The notes beneath the pieces were generated by a model. It ran no database searches. It worked only from the letters and a program-made list of their open reading frames with translations, and was not told where the DNA came from. A stretch of DNA of 64,000 nt from Lyophyllum atratum (lineage: Eukaryota > Basidiomycota > Agaricomycetes > Agaricales > Lyophyllaceae), in assembly GCA_014905825.1 (NCBI GenBank), contig JACGCN010000036.1, positions 434,001 through 498,000 of the forward strand, read 5' to 3'. Position 1 is the first letter of the stretch. Every line of letters begins with the position of its first letter. A program made the translations under genes and the position numbers. Shown piece after piece: positions 23,452-34,347 of this stretch.

Positions 23452-23723
23452 ACGTGACAGTGTGCTACCCAGACCCACATTCTCTCGTTATTTCCGTGGA
23501 CTCTTGTAATCGTTAATTTGCTTCACTACCAGTTTATCTTATCTACCTGAAAACTTATCATGACGAGTTGTCGACGATCCTGCTCCCTAGCAGTCGGATA
23601 CAGCGACGATTTCGCTATGCCCGCACCACAAGCTACCCATCGCTTTCCCAACGCCCGTCCAGTATTGAACACGCGTGTATAGCTCTCTAGCATCGGCCAA
23701 CCCTCCCACCCCTCGCCTCCACC

Positions 23724-24212
23724 AATGTGTGCCGGATCGCCTGTCCCAGCGGGGTACATTGACGACGACGGCTATACCTCCGGTGAGGACCACGCCTCTC
23801 CGACGAATACGAGTACGACGGGGATAACTACGATGATGAGATGAGCGACGACGACACCGACGAAGAGGTGTGCGAATCCGACTACAACGAAGAGGTTCAC
23901 GACAATGACTACGACGAAGAGGTACACGGCAGCGACTACGACGAACAGGTACTCGAAGCCGACCCCTCCTGGCACGCTGAGGACGCTGAACTATACAGAT
24001 ACCCTCTACCCCCAGACCACACCACCCCCGTCGTTGAACCCGAGGAGGACCCGCCCGTCCCCCTCGAGACGAACGACACAAACTCAGACGCAGACGACGA
24101 TGAGGCGATCGCACGCGGTATGAGGGAGCTCGCGGCTGTTCCCCTGCCGAAGGGGAGGGGGGATGTACGTCCGAAGAGGAGCGTCTATGTGGGCAGATGT
24201 GGGCCCTCTTAG
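23724..24212 (+). pseudogene. acidic repeat protein gene with a frameshift
   Basis: The ATG at 23724 opens a frame (MCAGSPVPAGYIDDDGYTSG) that dies about 40 codons later. A second frame starting near 23801 continues the same acidic character (DEYEYDGDNYDDE) and stays open to 24212. Joined, the two would make one protein of about 163 residues with short repeats of the type EEVHxxDYDEE between 23860 and 23960. The break lies at about 23795-23802, in GCCTCTCCGACG, and is best explained by loss of one base (or gain of two). It could be a true pseudogene or an assembly error. The intact alternative is a shorter protein from the ATG at 23841. No function can be assigned; no domain is recognisable. 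Confidence 0.5.
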
Positions 24213-24422
24213 TCGGTTGAAGAGTGAACGGAGCAGGAAGCTAGGAGTTGTGGGAGTGCGAGTGGGGTGGGCGTTGGGGATTGGGTTAGGGGGATTGTGG
24301 TGCATGAGGAGGAGGGGGAGGAGGGAGGAATGACGAGCGTAGTGGGAATGGGATATATCCCACTATCAGCTCTCATATCCTAAATAGTGGGATAGGCTCC
24401 TCGTTAGTGGGATTCGCCGTGG

Positions 24423-24492
24423 CAGGCGCAGACAGGTTGCTCATGCCTCCCAGGACAAGGTCCGCCGCGCCTCCGTGAACGTGACAGGTACC
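24423..24492 (-). repeat. dispersed repeat, inverted arm (copy 3)
   Basis: Read on the minus strand, this 70-bp segment runs from GGTACCTGTCACGTTCACGG to TCTGCGCCTG and matches 24991-25061 with only a few differences. The two arms face each other about 500 bp apart, so the transcript could fold back on itself. Confidence 0.8.
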
Positions 24493-24990
24493 ACCTATTG
24501 GTACACCGGCGATTCGACGAACAAGCTTGAGTGGAGAGTCGAAATAGGTGCGGAGAACGCGGATTTTGCGTCACACGAGTGCTTCGTTGCTCAGACAAAG
24601 CGGAGGTGCTTCGATAGATCCATCTGACAATTGGATAACATCGAATACAGGGCCCTAGTCGAAGCAGGCTTCAGGAACAACCAGAATCACTAAAAACGAG
24701 TTCGCTCCGTATGAGCAGAAGAAAAGGGTGAGCGTGGGAAAAATAAATCGCCAAACCGGTGGGTTGAACAAAAGTCAAAAACCTGCTTGCCCCTACCAAG
24801 CCGCACCAACCACTATAGACGGTGACACAGTCTTCCAGGATGCACACTACCGATGGGGCTGAACGTCAGTGCCCCGTAAGCCGGTGCGGATTGGGTGGGC
24901 GAGTACTGGGGCATCAGTAGCGTAAGCCGACGAAGAGCTTCGTGACAGAAGAAGGTACTCGTACGCTGACAGTCGAGTTCACGGTGCGCC

Positions 24991-25150
24991 GGTACCTGTC
25001 ACGTTCACGGGAGGCGCGGCGAACCTTGTCCTGGGAGGCATGAGCAATCTCTCTGCGCCTGTTGAAACTGTCACCACATCATGTCTTTTTCGTACTCTGA
25101 TTCGAAAATAAAAAAGTTTACAGCTGATTGCGAAAGCGTAGATTCTAGAC
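24991..25150 (+). repeat. dispersed repeat, copy 2 (plus orientation)
   Basis: The left 70 bp pair with the inverted arm at 24423-24492. The right part, from about 25014 to the AGATTCTAGAC at 25150, matches the copy at 11926-12059. Relative to that copy it has an extra T in the TCTTTTTCG run, which breaks the reading frame shared over the first 60 bp. Confidence 0.82.
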
Positions 25151-25897
25151 TTCAGGTATCTCGGGTGGCGGGATTGTGAAAGTCCTGTTCTACAAGTTGG
25201 TTTTCGAATGCAGGAAGATAATTTCGAAGTTGGTGTTCTTACCGGGGAAATGACAAGAATGCGAACGTAGCATTGCCTCTGCCCGAGACTGTCAACGGGT
25301 TCCATGACGCGAGCGATCCGGCAGAGATGGTGAAAGAAGATCGGAGGTTGCCCTCATAGGCATTAAGAAGCAGCGTACCTTGACGTTGTTAAAGCCTCTC
25401 GAACTTGAACCAGTGTTGTTCAAGTCGGGTCGGCTGTGAGTCGGTGTAGTCGAGTCGAGACAGTCAGGTCAGCGCAGCCGACTAGTCGTGTCTTGAACTG
25501 GTAACTACAGCTGGCCACAAGGTGCCTCAATATTCTCGATTCGCATTTGGAGTTTGAAAGCCAACCTCAATGACTCTCAAAGCGTGAAGCAGGTCTGTGG
25601 TCACTGGTGGGACAAGCTGGTCTTTACTGGGCGGCAATCAGAGAGGTGGGAGACAGTGTCTATTGGGCCCGCGAAACGGCACGTCCTAGATAAGTTCGCA
25701 AACTCACCCAGTCAGGCCATGGGAATATAATGACGGGCTAGCACGGCGCGCAAAAATAAGCACGGATGGCAGGGTGCTGGAGGGGTGGACCTTTCGACGA
25801 TGATTTGGTGGCCCAGCGGAGATCTGATCCTGGCCGTCAAAAGTATCGCACAGCCACATCTTATCTATTAGACGTCAAGGTTAGGGTGTGCCATGTG

Positions 25898-26590
25898 ATG
25901 GTTGATGCCACCACTTCATCATCCTCGATGGCTTTACCGCAACCCGACTTTGCTAGCCTCTCTCAAAGCCTAACCGACGCCGCCGCTCAAATCTCGCTCA
26001 TACCAAACATACCACATCCTGCCCCAGCACCCACCCTCGCACAGATTGAGGCAAGTTCCACCTTCGTCGTAATCTCGTTATCGAATGAAACTGATGCTCC
26101 CGTCGGTACAGCAAATCATCAACGACGCCGTCGGCAACATCCCCCGAGGCCCTACCCTCGCTGAATTCCGGGCTGAAATCCGGGCTGAATTCCGGATACT
26201 CCGGGATGAAATCGAGGTAAGTGCCACCCCCTAGCCTTGTCGCGATCTCATTATCGAACGAGGCTGATGTTCCCATCCATATAGCTAACCATGGACAACG
26301 CCATGGGCAGGCTCGCTGTGCAGCTCCACAACAGTAGGTTGCCAAACGAAGCCCCACTTCGCTACCCACCCACCGTTCACATCGTGGCTGGAATGCCCCT
26401 TACGAAACAGGAGCTGTTCGGGCTTAATGGTGCGAGATACCATTGGTCGCTCCTTACCATGTTACTGATATTTTGGGCAGCCGCCGATTGTCAAACCACT
26501 GCCACCGCTCTCGGCCTCCCCGCTCTGGGTCCCAATCCGCTCGTGGCCCAACGTCGTGCCCAGATTCAGGAACGCTTGGGCGCAATCTAG
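25898..26590 (+). CDS. small Agaricomycete orphan protein with duplicated exon-intron unit
   Basis: Four exons can be joined: 25898-26050 (MVDATTSSSSMALPQPDF, ending PTLAQIE), 26112-26216 (starting QIINDAVGNIPRGPTLAEF), 26285-26429 (LTMDNAMGRLAVQLHNSRLP, ending TKQELFGLN) and 26481-26590 (AADCQTTATALGLP, ending QRRAQIQERLGAI). The total is about 170 residues. The helix-rich middle and the ending (LTxxELxxL, LGLP, RRAQIQERLG) match a widespread family of small mushroom proteins that I recognise only as uncharacterised. Introns 26051-26111 and 26217-26284 are clear sequence relatives, and the exon starts after them (QIINDAVG and LTMDNAMG) also match, so this unit was duplicated in tandem. The first intron has a GC donor (GAG then GCAAGT). 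Confidence 0.68.
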
Positions 26591-27134
26591 GCGGTGCTCG
26601 GGTCAGCAGGTGGCCTGGGGATTCTTTTCTGGATTTATTTGTACAGTCAGTGCTATCCATGTTGTGTCGTCCACCTCATGATCAAGTTCTTGGTTCTTAG
26701 GTTGTCTTCGTGCCCCACAACTACCACCATCGTCATCATCTCGCATTTCTCTTGCGGACATCTCGCTTGACGGCCCGAAGCTACAAATATTGTGAATAAG
26801 AGAGAGCGAACAGTGAATACCAAGTTTCGGATATTATTGGGAGCTAGGATGAAGACAGAGGGTGGCAAACCACTTGTAGATGAACAATTTTTGAAATGAG
26901 GGTTGATTTGCCGAGGGTGGCCAACGGCCCGATCGCGTGGGTGATGCCAATCAACACTAAATATCGCGTACCTGCCACCGCTAGATGACGTTTTAGTAAC
27001 TTTTACTTAAAGTTTACACCAACGACCTACAATTGCTCAGAACTGCCTCAAAGTCTTCGCTTTTGCTTTGCTCGACTTCTGCTAAGCTTATCGTCTTCAA
27101 AATTTTCGAGCAAATCGTGACGGGCTCACCGTAA
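26591..27134. other. intergenic region, promoter of the DUF6697-type gene
   Basis: 544 bp with no supported gene. It includes the 3' flank of the small orphan gene and must hold the promoter of the gene starting near 27135. Confidence 0.45.
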
Positions 27135-30100
27135 ATGGAGCGTCACTGCGATGGCGGCGACGCGTCAAATGACCATGAAGCATCATCTACAGGTAAAATT
27201 TCCAACCCGACAACCGATTTTTTTGGCACCTGAACGAGGTTTATGTCAAATCTAGTGGAACTTCTACCTGATGCTCGACAGGACTGGGAAACGGCATGTC
27301 GCATTAATTATCATCCTGCCAGCGAATCATTCATCGACCATATTTCGTTAGAAAATCATCCGTACAGACCTCCATAAATACGTGTACTTGGATGATATGG
27401 ATGCATCGACTTCTCCTCCTGTGAGCTATAACGAACGCGTTACGAAGGAAAATGATAGGGACGACCACGAACAAGCCATGGACATAGATACGAACATGGT
27501 AAGTTCGCTGCTTTTATACCTTCAAATAAGCGACTTAAACTCAGCCGTTAGGATGCACCTCCCGTAAATGGTGTTGCTTTTGGCAAGTTTAAAGCTGAGC
27601 CGCGTCATGAACTTCCTGTTGTCGTAAAGAAAATTGAGGATGTACTGTCTCTTATGTTTTGAACGACGTGCAGCTGGCAGGTTAATAATGATTACCTTAC
27701 CACAGGAACCCACTCTTTCCGACTCGAAACCCAACGATCTAGAAGCCCACGCTGACACCGATTTTGTTCCAAAAGACGACGATGCCAACTTGACCATCGA
27801 CGCATCTGATGCCAAGGGTCATATGACACCTGTAAGTCAACTAATAGTGGATATATGTATAATGAGAGACAACATGTAGTCTGAAGGCTTCGATCAAAGA
27901 GGAGCAACATGAAATATCCACCGCCGATGAAGCACCTGACGAGGGTGAAGCGAAACATGGTATTAAGGTTCGGGTTTTGACGCCTTTCTCTTCCACGTTG
28001 AAAGCCTTACCAAGAATCTACAGGATGATTCTCCCGTTCCGTGGCTTGCGTACGGGAAAGTGAAGGCGGAGCCTCACCTTGATGTTGTGAAGAAAAAAGA
28101 AGAAGTATGTATTCTCCCTCATAGCACTTGTAAATATAGCGCACCTGCTCGTATTAATGTGGTCATAGGACATAGAACTTGCGGACTTGGGCCCTCCGGA
28201 TGATCCACAGGTCGCTAAGGTTGACGTTTGTCAGCGCATTGTCGGAGACGGTGACGTGGACATGGATAACTCTGATCCCCAAGGTCGCGTGGCACCTGTA
28301 AGCCAGTCAATAACGGTGATATCGTTAGGACTGACCTATGATACCAAGGCTTTAAACGATGTGGAGCAACATGAAGTTCCTCATGCTGCGCACTCCTCGA
28401 CTGAAGCTGACGAGGCTACTTCCACCGATGACAAGGTTCTAGTTCAAGGCCTTCTTTATTCCATGTCGAGCCCTCATCGCTGGTCTGTAGGACGCCTCTC
28501 TCATCCCCTGGCTTGCCTATGGGAAGTTTAAAGCTGAGCCTCGCCCCGTCGTGATCATTGTAAAAAAGATCGAAGAAGTCATTATTTGTCACGTTTCGAA
28601 TAAGAAGCAAGTACTCATACTGAAATTATCCTAGGACATTGACCTTGCACATTTGGGTCCTCCCGATCATCCACGTGTTGAAGCAGCCGACGGTGAGCAC
28701 ATCAGTGGAGATGAAGGCTTTCATGGAGGCGAGTTCAATGGAGGCGAGTTCAACGGAGGCGAAGTCAATGGAGACGAAGTCAATGGAGACGAATTCAATG
28801 GAGACGGCGATGCGGCCACAAACAACCCCGCATCGCGAGGTCCCTCGCCAGTAAGCTACCTAGTATCTTGCATATTGTGAAAACTAATGCGCAACCCGGA
28901 GGCTCCACTCAATGAGGAACAACCAGAAGCTCATCTGAACCGGCCTACCTTGGTTGTTGCCAATGACAATACCGTAGAACAGAGGCAACCGAAACGGCGC
29001 AGAGTTCTCATGGATGCCGTCGTTGTTCCCACTCTTCAAGAGGTGTTCGGCGGATCTGTCATACGCGCAGAAGAGTCAAACAAGGAAATTGATGAGAGGC
29101 TGAGCAAACTGCAAAATGCGAGTCCTCGATTCCAATCTCCCTGCATTATTGTTTCTCAGTTCATTTTCTTTCACAGCCCAAAGTCAAAAAGAACGAAGGT
29201 CTCATGTTCAGCTATGATACTATTCGGGACCGCCTACGCCCTATTGGATTCGACCCATATCCGGTCGAACTGGATATGGAAACCCGGGAGGTCATGGTTT
29301 CAAGAAAGTTCTTGTCGATGAACTACGGAGGAACTATGCAGCTAACCTTCCCCGAGATTGGACCGAAGTTCCAAGCCTTGCATAACTACAGAAATTTCAT
29401 GTGCCTGAGTCTCGAGTATCAATCCGGTGCTCCGCAAATGCCTGGGGCACCTGGGCTCTGGTTTAGCCCTATTGGTGAACTCACCAGCGGCGGAATGTCC
29501 TCCTCAGATCCGACTGTCTATACAGTCCTCACCCGAATTACAGACAGTCCCGCCTTATGGCAGTACCAAGGGCAATATAAGTTAGGTGGAGCTATGTCAT
29601 TTACGAAAGAAGAATGGGCCTCTGAGTCCGCGGCGGTGAGTTGTCCGGGCATCTTCTTATGCCATACTAACGATTTTGATACCTGGCAGGTTCGATTAAC
29701 TTGGGCACAAGTACTTAACGTCAAGCCTTGGGGCCGACCGACTGTGGCCCGTGTTTTCCTTCGAAAGACATACGGCAAGAAATATACCGAAAAACAGTAT
29801 GACAAAGTCATGGCCCAAAAACACATAGATGTTACCCCAGACGAGATCGGTCAGGCGTTTTTACGAGGCGAAGAGGTGTGTTCCGAGTTTGTCTCAAGCA
29901 AGCCAATGTTACTGATGTCTAACTCCAACAGTCGCTTGGTGTGTATACAATGAAGTGCGTTGGCTACAATGCCACGTTCCAACGAGAACTCGCTGCGAAA
30001 TTCCCGGTCTGGGAACCGCCGCCTCCGAAACCCAAGGCCGGTGAAAAGCAGAAAAAGGTCAAGAAGACGCCACCAGGCCGTAAAGGAGCTATTAAGAAGG

Positions 30101-30312
30101 AGCCCAGAGATACCAAGGTCGGACAGAAACGGAAGCGGGCAGCCATGGAGGTCTCAGACGATGGGTCAGATTCTGAAGATGGGGAACACGACAATGAGGA
30201 CAAGGGCGAGGATGGGGGTCGGAAGGAGGACGATGAAGAGTCGGGAGAGGAAGAGGACAGGCCGTTCTACCAACATGGAGGGACACGATCACGTCCTATC
30301 CATGTTGTATGA
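27135..30312 (+). CDS. DUF6697-type nuclear protein with exon-cassette repeats
   Basis: The likely start is the ATG at 27135 (MERHCDGGDASNDHEASST); the first joins are uncertain. From 27448 to 28850 the gene is built from a repeated three-exon cassette, all in phase 0 (listed separately). The conserved C-terminal part has YDTIRDRLRPIGFDPYPVEL, GLWFSPIGELTSGG, VYTVLTRITDSPALWQYQGQ, WGRPTVARVFLRKTYGKKY and YTMKCVGYN, the pattern I associate with the Agaricomycete domain DUF6697. The tail is Lys-rich, then strongly acidic, ending RPIHVV at 30312, suggesting nuclear location. A nuclear-like KRRRVL motif precedes the domain. The biochemical function is unknown; these proteins are expanded in mushrooms. 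Repeat exons are acidic and probably disordered. Confidence 0.75.
27448..27831 (+). repeat. exon cassette A of the DUF6697-type gene
   Basis: Three exons. Alpha-A is 27448-27498 (acidic, 17 codons). Beta-A is 27552-27641 (30 codons, core AFGKFKAEPRHELPVVVKK). Gamma-A is 27706-27831 (42 codons, ending GHMTP followed by GTAAGTCA). The preceding boundary, at CCT/GTGAGCTA 27420, looks like another gamma end, but its would-be intron is only 27 nt and is probably read through. Confidence 0.7.
27887..28297 (+). repeat. exon cassette B of the DUF6697-type gene
   Basis: Alpha-B is 27887-27967 (27 codons, ASIKEEQHEISTADEAPDEG). Beta-B is 28024-28104 (27 codons, DDSPVPWLAYGKVKAEPH). Gamma-B is 28169-28297 (43 codons, DIELADLGPPDDPQVAK, ending RVAP then GTAAGCCA). 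Every exon length is a multiple of three. Confidence 0.75.
28349..28850 (+). repeat. exon cassette C of the DUF6697-type gene
   Basis: Alpha-C is 28349-28435 (29 codons, ALNDVEQHEVPHAAHSSTEA). Beta-C is 28491-28577 (29 codons, DASLIPWLAYGKFKAEPR). Gamma-C is 28635-28850 (72 codons, DIDLAHLGPPDHPRVEA), lengthened by an internal 15-bp repeat. A fourth alpha-like start (APLNEEQPEAH) opens the next exon at 28902, which leads into the conserved domain. Confidence 0.75.
28733..28808 (+). repeat. 15-bp coding minisatellite in gamma-C
   Basis: About five tandem copies of a 15-bp unit like GGCGAGTTCAATGGA encode repeated G(G/D)E(F/V)N. Units differ by a few substitutions. This adds about 25 residues to the last gamma exon and is absent from gamma-A and gamma-B. 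Confidence 0.85.
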
Positions 30313-30678
30313 TCTGGCATTAATGATCTGGGCTACAGATCTTGAACTTCATTTGCTCTTTCGGTCCTTCCTATCTCTAATTGACTTATATCTGCGTTAC
30401 CTTATTATCTACACAAGGAGAGTCTGCATTCTTAATATTATGACGGAGGAGGCCGTATAACATACGCTAGGCTTGGATCAGTCGACCTGAGGTCGACTGC
30501 TGCGGAGGACGTCGATCAAAATTGTTTGGCTGGGCACTCCGGAGTAAACCGACTCATCGTTTGACATGATGAGCACGTTGAAGCTGATCCGAGTCGGTTA
30601 CAAGGCTAGTCGTTGCGACGAACGACGTCGAAGGCCTGTTGCGTACCGTATTTCTGGCCGTGTTTCCCATTGTCCGCC
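30313..30678. other. intergenic region
   Basis: 366 bp between two plus-strand genes. It contains a short palindrome, GTCGACCTGAGGTCGAC, at 30481-30497. It must include the promoter of the MDR-type gene; no gene is seen. Confidence 0.45.
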
Positions 30679-33600
30679 ATGACAAAACCTACAATGCTGC
30701 AATCTCTTCTGGGCCGGCCCTCACAATCATATTCGTTTCCACAAGAAAAGGTGTATCACTCAACGAAGCAAGACATGCTTCGCTTTGCGGCTCAGACCAA
30801 CCATGAGGCACTATCGCAGGCCGCCCCCATGCACGACGATGCGAAGCCAAATGCTATTGTATGTACCCATCGCCCTGCATTACTTTGAGCTGATAAGGAA
30901 CCATATCAGAAACCAACAAATGACGTGAGAGCCCTAACCGACACCAAAAGGCTTCCAATCACCGAACTCGACGACGACGACTACGACGACGCCGATTCTG
31001 ACGACGACGTCTTTTACACCCCAAACACATCTCCTCGGACGTCCATGGCGTCGACAATAGCTGCACCACTCAGGGCTCCAAGCCCTCTGGCTGTTCCTTC
31101 GACGAAAACGTCATTTACCCACGTAAACACCTCAACCACGTCGATCTCGTCTTCTGCTCTTGATGCACATTCGTTATTCTCAATCGCAAACTCAGACTCC
31201 ACTCTCATGACAAGTGAGATCCAGTCAGACTCGGCCGCACCCACAAATCGTTTGAAGACAAGTCGAGAATCGCCACAGGTCTCTAACGGCCATGCTAATC
31301 AGGAATGGGCCAAAGATGTCCGCTGGCTAGTCCCATCTGCTGCTAAAGCGACAACCACTCCTCGGAGACGACAGTCTACGAAGGTCGAGCCCCAGAATAA
31401 GTCTGTAACACGTACGAAACCCAACACCCCGATGTCCAAGACTATATCGAAGATGACACCTAGCATCATGAGCAGCATGACCGCGCTTCTTGAAGAAGAT
31501 GAGCTGCAAGACGGACACGACGTGCTACATCATCCGAGAAGCAGTGTGCTCATCTCCACATCTCGGCGATCTGGGCCCAGAAGCCGTATGTCATCCAATC
31601 CAAACGCCATCTCGACACCGCCGACCAGAGCCAAGGTCGCTCCCCCGAATATCATACAACGTCGCCGCTCGCGTTCTCTCGACCATGGGTCCGCATCCCA
31701 GGCGTCGAGCTCGTCCTCTCACCAAACATCCACGTCATCCTCACACACGAACTCGTCCCACAGGGTTTCGAAATATGCCTCCTCCTCGGCAGATCCGTAT
31801 GACCGTACTTCTACATCTCTCCCGACGTTCACACTGGGTGACCTCCCTTCACATGGCACGCCAGGTTATACCTCGCTCGTCCTTCCGCGTGCCCCCGTAC
31901 CTCTCTCACAGACCTTACATCGCCCGAAAGGCCTCTTCTCACAGAAGGACACGCATCGTGGCGCTAATATTGATGGGAAGGTTGATCTGACCCGCAATGG
32001 CATTGCACAGACGACTATGGCGAGTGTTGAGGTCGTTCGTGGGCTCAGCGGAGGGTCGTCGTCGTCTACGCCCAACACATCTCCTAGCAAGAAGCTCATG
32101 GGTCTGTTTCGTCGAGGCTCCGCACCCTCTGGACCGCGACCCGCTTTTGGTACGCAGAGCAGGAGCAGGGGCCAGAGCGAAGATGGGCTTGGAAAAGGGC
32201 AGGAGATGTACTCTGAAGCCCCAGACTTGCCGCTCGGGTTCACATCGTACCGTACACCGCCCAAATCTGTATCTAATGGGAGTGTGCTAGTGCAGGTATG
32301 GGCCGTTGGCGTTGACGGCCTCGACTGGCGGTTGGTGTTCGGGGGGAGTAGTGGAAGTGGTGGCGGACCGGCTCGTTCGCATACTTATATGACGCAGGAA
32401 CCTCGGACGCCGCCAGGAACTCCGCCGAGCACACCAAAGAGGAGTGTCAGTTTGCGTTCGACGTTGGGCCGCTTTGGTGGTGCACAGCACCGATCGGGGG
32501 CGTCATCGCCCGGATCGCCAGGAACACAATCTCCGTCCGGGGCATCATATACGGCCGCAGGGGTTGGTTACATTCCCGGCAGGAGCTTCGTGGGAAGGGT
32601 GTTGGAGTGTGGATGGGAGGTAGGTGAGGAGGTCTGTAAGAAGGGAGAGTGGGTTGTTGGGTTGTTGGACTTGAAGAAGGTGAGCTGGCGGATATTTCTG
32701 TGTGCACTTCGTAGTGTAAAAGTCTTTCGGGTTGACTTCTTCGATCATCACGCAGTCCTTTGAAATCTACTGACATTCATTCTTACAGTGCGGCGCACTC
32801 ACTGAATTTATCGTTGTCGACCGGCATCGTGTACACCGGGCTCCATATCCCCGAATACAAGAAGACGGACTAGCTGCATTATCGCTGACGCCACCTATCA
32901 CCGGCCCCCTTTCTGGTCAAGCTTCCTCAAATACAACACCATACGATACCCCTAGTCCTTCAAACTCATCGCCATCGTCGTCTACGTTGCCCTCGCCGTC
33001 CCCATCCCGTAGTAACAGCACGAGGATACCAAGACCACACCTCTCACCTTTTTCCAGCGTAGACCACGTAGGAAGCCAACACCACCAAGCAGCAGCGCTA
33101 AGCCTTGAAGAGCTTGCCCTCCTGCCCATATGTGGAATCCCAGCATACCGTGCAATACGAACCTTCGCCTTTGCGTTCTCTGACGGTTCCGTTGGCGATA
33201 GTGGGGATCTTTCTCGCCAGGAGACATTGCATGGCAAGGGACGAGCCAAAGAAGCGTACGACGGCACGAGGCAGAGACGAGTGCTTGTCTTAAGAGGGCA
33301 TGATGGGGCAGGGGCGATCGCTGTGCAGATGCTCGTCCGGCGGGGTTGGCGGGTCTGCGTGCATGTTCCCTTCGCGTGTCTAGCCTACGAGACAAGCGGC
33401 TTGGCTGAGGAAGTCAGTGATGGAAATGCAGCGGGGAGGCAGCTGAGAGATCAGTACTGCATGCGGAGAGTGGAGGAACGGGTTCGCGCTTGGGGTGGGG
33501 AAGAGGTTATTTTTGATGATGGGGAGATGGGAGATGGTGAGGATGAGCGTGGGGCAGTGGTGAGGGTCATTGATCGGCTTTGTGGGGATGGTGACGTGTT

Positions 33601-34135
33601 CGATGCAGTGCTGGACACTGTTGGCGGAAAGGAGGTGTGGGAGGCGTCGGAGCGGCTTCTGAAGTCTGTCGGGTCAGATGCCCCGGGGATCGGCAGCGGG
33701 AGTGGGAGTGGGAAGAAGGAGAAGTCGAAGAAGGGAGGGATCGGCGTGAGGCACTTCACAACGCTTGTGGGCGACTCGCCTGGACGCACAATACCCAGTG
33801 CAGGCGACAATTTCAAGGCTGGGCTGAGGTCGCTCAACTTCGGCGGGGGTGGTAGGGCTGATGGAAAGAAGCTGGAAGGGAAGGTCGGGTATGCGTGGGT
33901 CAGCCATGCGCAAGATGTTGACTGGGAAGGAGAGAACATCAGGGAGACCCTTGGAGCGCTTTTGAAGACTGTTATCGATGGTGGCATTCGGCCCTGGGTG
34001 GGGGAGAATGTTGTTGAGGATGGGAGGGCCAAGGAGAGAGTGGTACCACTCGAGAAGGCACCGGGAGTGTTCGCTAGCAGCGACACGAGTATGGTGACGG
34101 ATGGGGGTACGGTTGTGGTCAAGGTTGTTGGATAA
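30679..34135 (+). CDS. MDR-type oxidoreductase fold in a long Ser/Pro-rich protein
   Basis: Three phase-0 exons (30679-30858, 30910-32679, 32789-34135) give 1,098 residues. After an acidic patch (ELDDDDYDDADSDDD) come about 400 low-complexity residues rich in Ser, Thr, Pro and Arg. A GroES-like part of a medium-chain dehydrogenase begins with LGFTSYRTPPKSVSNGSVLV and VQVWAVGVDGLDWRLVFGG, is broken by Ser/Pro inserts, resumes with YIPGRSFVGRVLECGWEVGE, and is followed by the Rossmann part: RVLVLRGHDGAGAIAVQML, VFDAVLDTVGGKEVWEAS and KVGYAWVSHAQDVDWEGENI. The order matches quinone oxidoreductase/reticulon-4-interacting-like enzymes. A catalytic-zinc Cys/His set is not visible. Phosphorylation-prone disorder suggests a regulatory or scaffold role more than simple metabolism; that is inference. 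Confidence 0.75.
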
Positions 34136-34347
34136 CCTAACTTGGACCTTTGGCTTCTCATGCGACTCCATTTGAGTTGTTGGTGCATATCGGGGTGTTA
34201 AGCTTTCGATCTATACCTTTCACGGATGAAATGGTTATCAGTATGTGGTATACAGCTACAGTGGATAGGACTTGTACAGGAGGAAGATATCCATGCTATA
34301 AAAATATAATAATGTATACAAGTAGTAGATGAGGAGACCAGATGATA

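Larger units (their letters stand above)
24213..25897. other. repeat-bearing intergenic region
   Basis: This contains two opposed copies of the dispersed repeat (24423-24492 and 24991-25150) and a cluster of AGTGGGA/TCCCACT boxes at about 24338-24410. The remaining open frames are short and uninformative. No complete mobile element could be defined. Confidence 0.5.
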
